DNA of 64,000 nucleotides from Microplitis mediator (Eukaryota > Arthropoda > Insecta > Hymenoptera > Braconidae), in contig NC_079970.1 of NCBI RefSeq assembly GCF_029852145.1, positions 4,588,001 to 4,652,000 of the forward strand, given 5' to 3'. A model generated the notes under the pieces. That model was not told the origin of the DNA, ran no database searches, and worked only from the letters and a program-made list of their open reading frames with translations. The position numbers were made by a program, and so were the translations under genes. The stretch's first letter is position 1. The number at the start of each line of letters is the position of its first letter. Below, piece by piece: positions 61,730-64,000 of the stretch.

Positions 61730-64000
61730 TTACTCAAATGCTGTATACTAAGTCAAAAATTGATTACCTATTGACTGTGATAAGGATAAACTCAGTGCAA
61801 TACGTAAAATTACTAGTTGAACTAAGTAAAAGTAAAATTAAGACTCTATACCTTAAATCCGTGTTTTTTAATAATTATTACCGAATGAATATCGATGTAA
61901 TTGTAAACCAAATCTAAAATATTCCTATTTTATATAGTTGTACTATGTACTCACAACTATATGGTTCTTATGTAATAAACGTACTTACTATGTGATGAAA
62001 TTTGCCATTTAGCCTGTGCCTTGGCATTAATAAACGAAATTCTAAATTCTAATTATCAAACTCAAAATAATTTTTATAGGAGATTGAGCACCGTTTGCTG
62101 TTTTTTAATGTAAATTAAAGCTATTCAAAATTTAAAATAAAGTGTTATACAAAGGTATAGTGTTAGATGTATAAGTAAAGCTAGACAAAGCAGTTTTTTG
62201 TCAGAAATCTACATGGCAGGTATAAGACCTTGTGTAACGCCCAAAAGACCCTTGACAATCTGACAAATAAAAGTAGTAAAATTCCACAGTAGTGTAGAGA
62301 GAAAAAATAAAAAATACTTTTTTTCACCTATCTGGCATAGTTTTTTTTATCTTCAAACGTTGCTACACTGCTGCAGACACGTATATACTTCCTTTGTCGA
62401 GAAAATTCGCGTGGAATTTCGTAGGCCAAAGTCCTCGTTTCAAGTCCTTTATAAATCTTTTTTTTTTTTCATCTATTATTTTTTTACAGTTTTCCTCTCT
62501 GTCTTTTCCCATTAATCTTTTTCGTTTCTTATCTACTAACAGGAAAAACTAAATCGACGGAATATGGCTTAAGGGTAAACAAGATGGAGTTATTATTAAA
62601 TGTCGTCGGTTAAATTTAGTAATTCAAATTTCGTTACAATAATAACAACGTTTATAATATACCACCGCAGCAAGTGAACCTCAGACATGATATATACATA
62701 CAAAGTTCAAGGTGTTTTAGTTTATCAGCATTAAAATATCAAATATTAATAACGGAGCATTAAAATTTTAAATGAAACTTTTGGGATAACCGAAGAAAAA
62801 CGAGACAAAGCCACGTTCCAACTCGTTAAATAAATAACTTGATTGTTGGTTAAATATTTAACATTATAGAAAGTTATCTTATGTACATACTTGAATATTT
62901 AAAACAAATTTGAAACTAAAATTAAGAGACAAGTTTCAAGATTATTAATTTTTGAACCACTTAGTTTCAAACTATTCTACAAAAATATAACTGATAATTA
63001 GCGGAAGATTTGAACTCGATTTATTTTAACCCAATATGAATATTTATGGTCGATTTAAATGAAAATATTTGAATTTTTAAAACATTCATAAACTTTGGAA
63101 TAGTTCAGAAAATTTAAATAAGTTATTTACAAAAATTGCTAACAGTTTTCATGAAAGAAAAATAAAGAAAATATACACCAAACTCTTTAAAAAATGTATA
63201 TGTACATAAAATGATGATAAGAAACTTGTTTTTTCATGAGAAACAGTAAAAAAGTTATTTTACTTGAGTACACGATAAAAGAGTAAACATCTTCGAAGGA
63301 AATCTAAACATTTAACTTTAAATTCAACTATTTACTATTTTAAATTTACTACAGATTTTGAATATTCAAATGTTTTAAATTATTTAACTATTCTGGTGAA
63401 AACAACTTCTAGACTGCGATTTAATTATTTAACAGACTGCGAAGTTATCCAATAAATTAATTTACTAAAGGTATAAATTAATTAAAATTTTTGGAAACGA
63501 TATTTCAGTACAAAATGTCTCCAATATTTTTTAAAAATATTATCTACCGTAATATTTAAATTGATTGCATTATAAAAAAATTGTTTCAGTGTAAAACAAA
63601 AATTTTTGATAGTTTTCTATAATTTTCTGCCCAAGTCATTGTCAAATTAAAATTTTTATCTAAAAAAGCAGACTAAAAATATCTCTTTGAAGAATAGAGG
63701 AATTTTATCATTTTGTTTTCAAGTTTCAATTTTATAGTCATACTTAGGAGATACAAAAGATAAATAAGAACAAAGTAGAGATTTCAAAGTAAATACCTTA
63801 AAATTTAATCATATTCGAGAACTAATTATAACTAAGCTTTATCATCTTTATTATCTCCCATAATCTTTTGGCTGTATGTATATATTTTATAGGAAGCTCA
63901 CATACCACGACAAGACTCTTGAACGTTATTACAATTTCAAAATTGTTGCATACATTAATCAAGGAACAAAAGTCTGATGATATGAGATAACGTAATGAGA
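61730..64000. other. AT-rich non-coding stretch
   Basis: No gene and no element ends recognised to the window edge. Confidence 0.55.

Noticed and set aside
1..64000. CRISPR array, prokaryotic operon or phage system
   Set aside because: No regularly spaced identical repeats, no dense same-strand genes and no ribosome-binding-site pattern; the window is eukaryotic.

Overview
This window is AT-rich eukaryotic DNA (roughly 70% A+T by eye) from a compact-to-medium animal genome. Almost nothing in it is open in any frame beyond about 150 codons, splice-like signals are present, and the sequence is packed with short inverted-repeat DNA transposons (MITEs), one truncated LINE and many microsatellites. 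The element types and the one recognisable exon fit an insect; a parasitoid hymenopteran (braconid-like) is my best guess, but that is inference from general character, not a match I could test.

Only one protein-coding exon is well supported: 24269-24568 on the minus strand. It is a 100-codon first coding exon encoding a short cytoplasmic tail, a signal-anchor and a stem, ending at a perfect CAG|GTGAGT donor. The last residues align in spacing with the segment just before the catalytic domain of Golgi alpha-mannosidase II, so I call it a candidate N-terminal exon of that enzyme. A minus-strand donor at 25558/25559 and an acceptor near 24588 suggest a 5' UTR exon to the right. The next coding exon is not visible, so intron 1 would run at least 24 kb to the left edge. 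Three weaker first-exon candidates (19978-20091, 31476-31613, 59311-59376, all plus strand) are open reading stretches that end at donor-like sites; none is recognised.

Layout: 1-7.3 kb is AT-rich sequence with a TA-flanked MITE (3760-4192) and an inverted fragment of a dispersed repeat. 7.3-8.2 kb holds two MITEs sharing one TA. 10.8-11.2 kb is a GC-rich, promoter-like block. 12.7-13.6 kb is a three-deep nest of transposons. 15.0-16.9 kb is a large MITE carrying two other elements. 19.3-20.1 kb has another MITE beside an exon-like stretch. 21-26 kb contains the recognisable gene and its GC-rich flanks. 29.9-38.2 kb has several MITEs and a fold-back element with hammerhead-ribozyme-like cores. 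41.5-44.4 kb is a second dense cluster (a long-TIR element split by a MITE, then a 2.15-kb element carrying a fold-back palindrome). 53.4-54.1 kb is another nest. 57.7-58.0 kb is the 3' end of a LINE, and 61.2-61.7 kb is a TTAA-flanked element. The rest is AT-rich intergenic or intronic DNA with simple repeats.

The most informative content is the transposon stratigraphy: at least four independent nests, most with intact TA duplications, giving a relative order of insertion for several TIR families. Most of these families share a terminal pattern of CAC followed by a G or T and an A-run, next to TA, which suggests mobilisation by related Tc1/mariner-type transposases.
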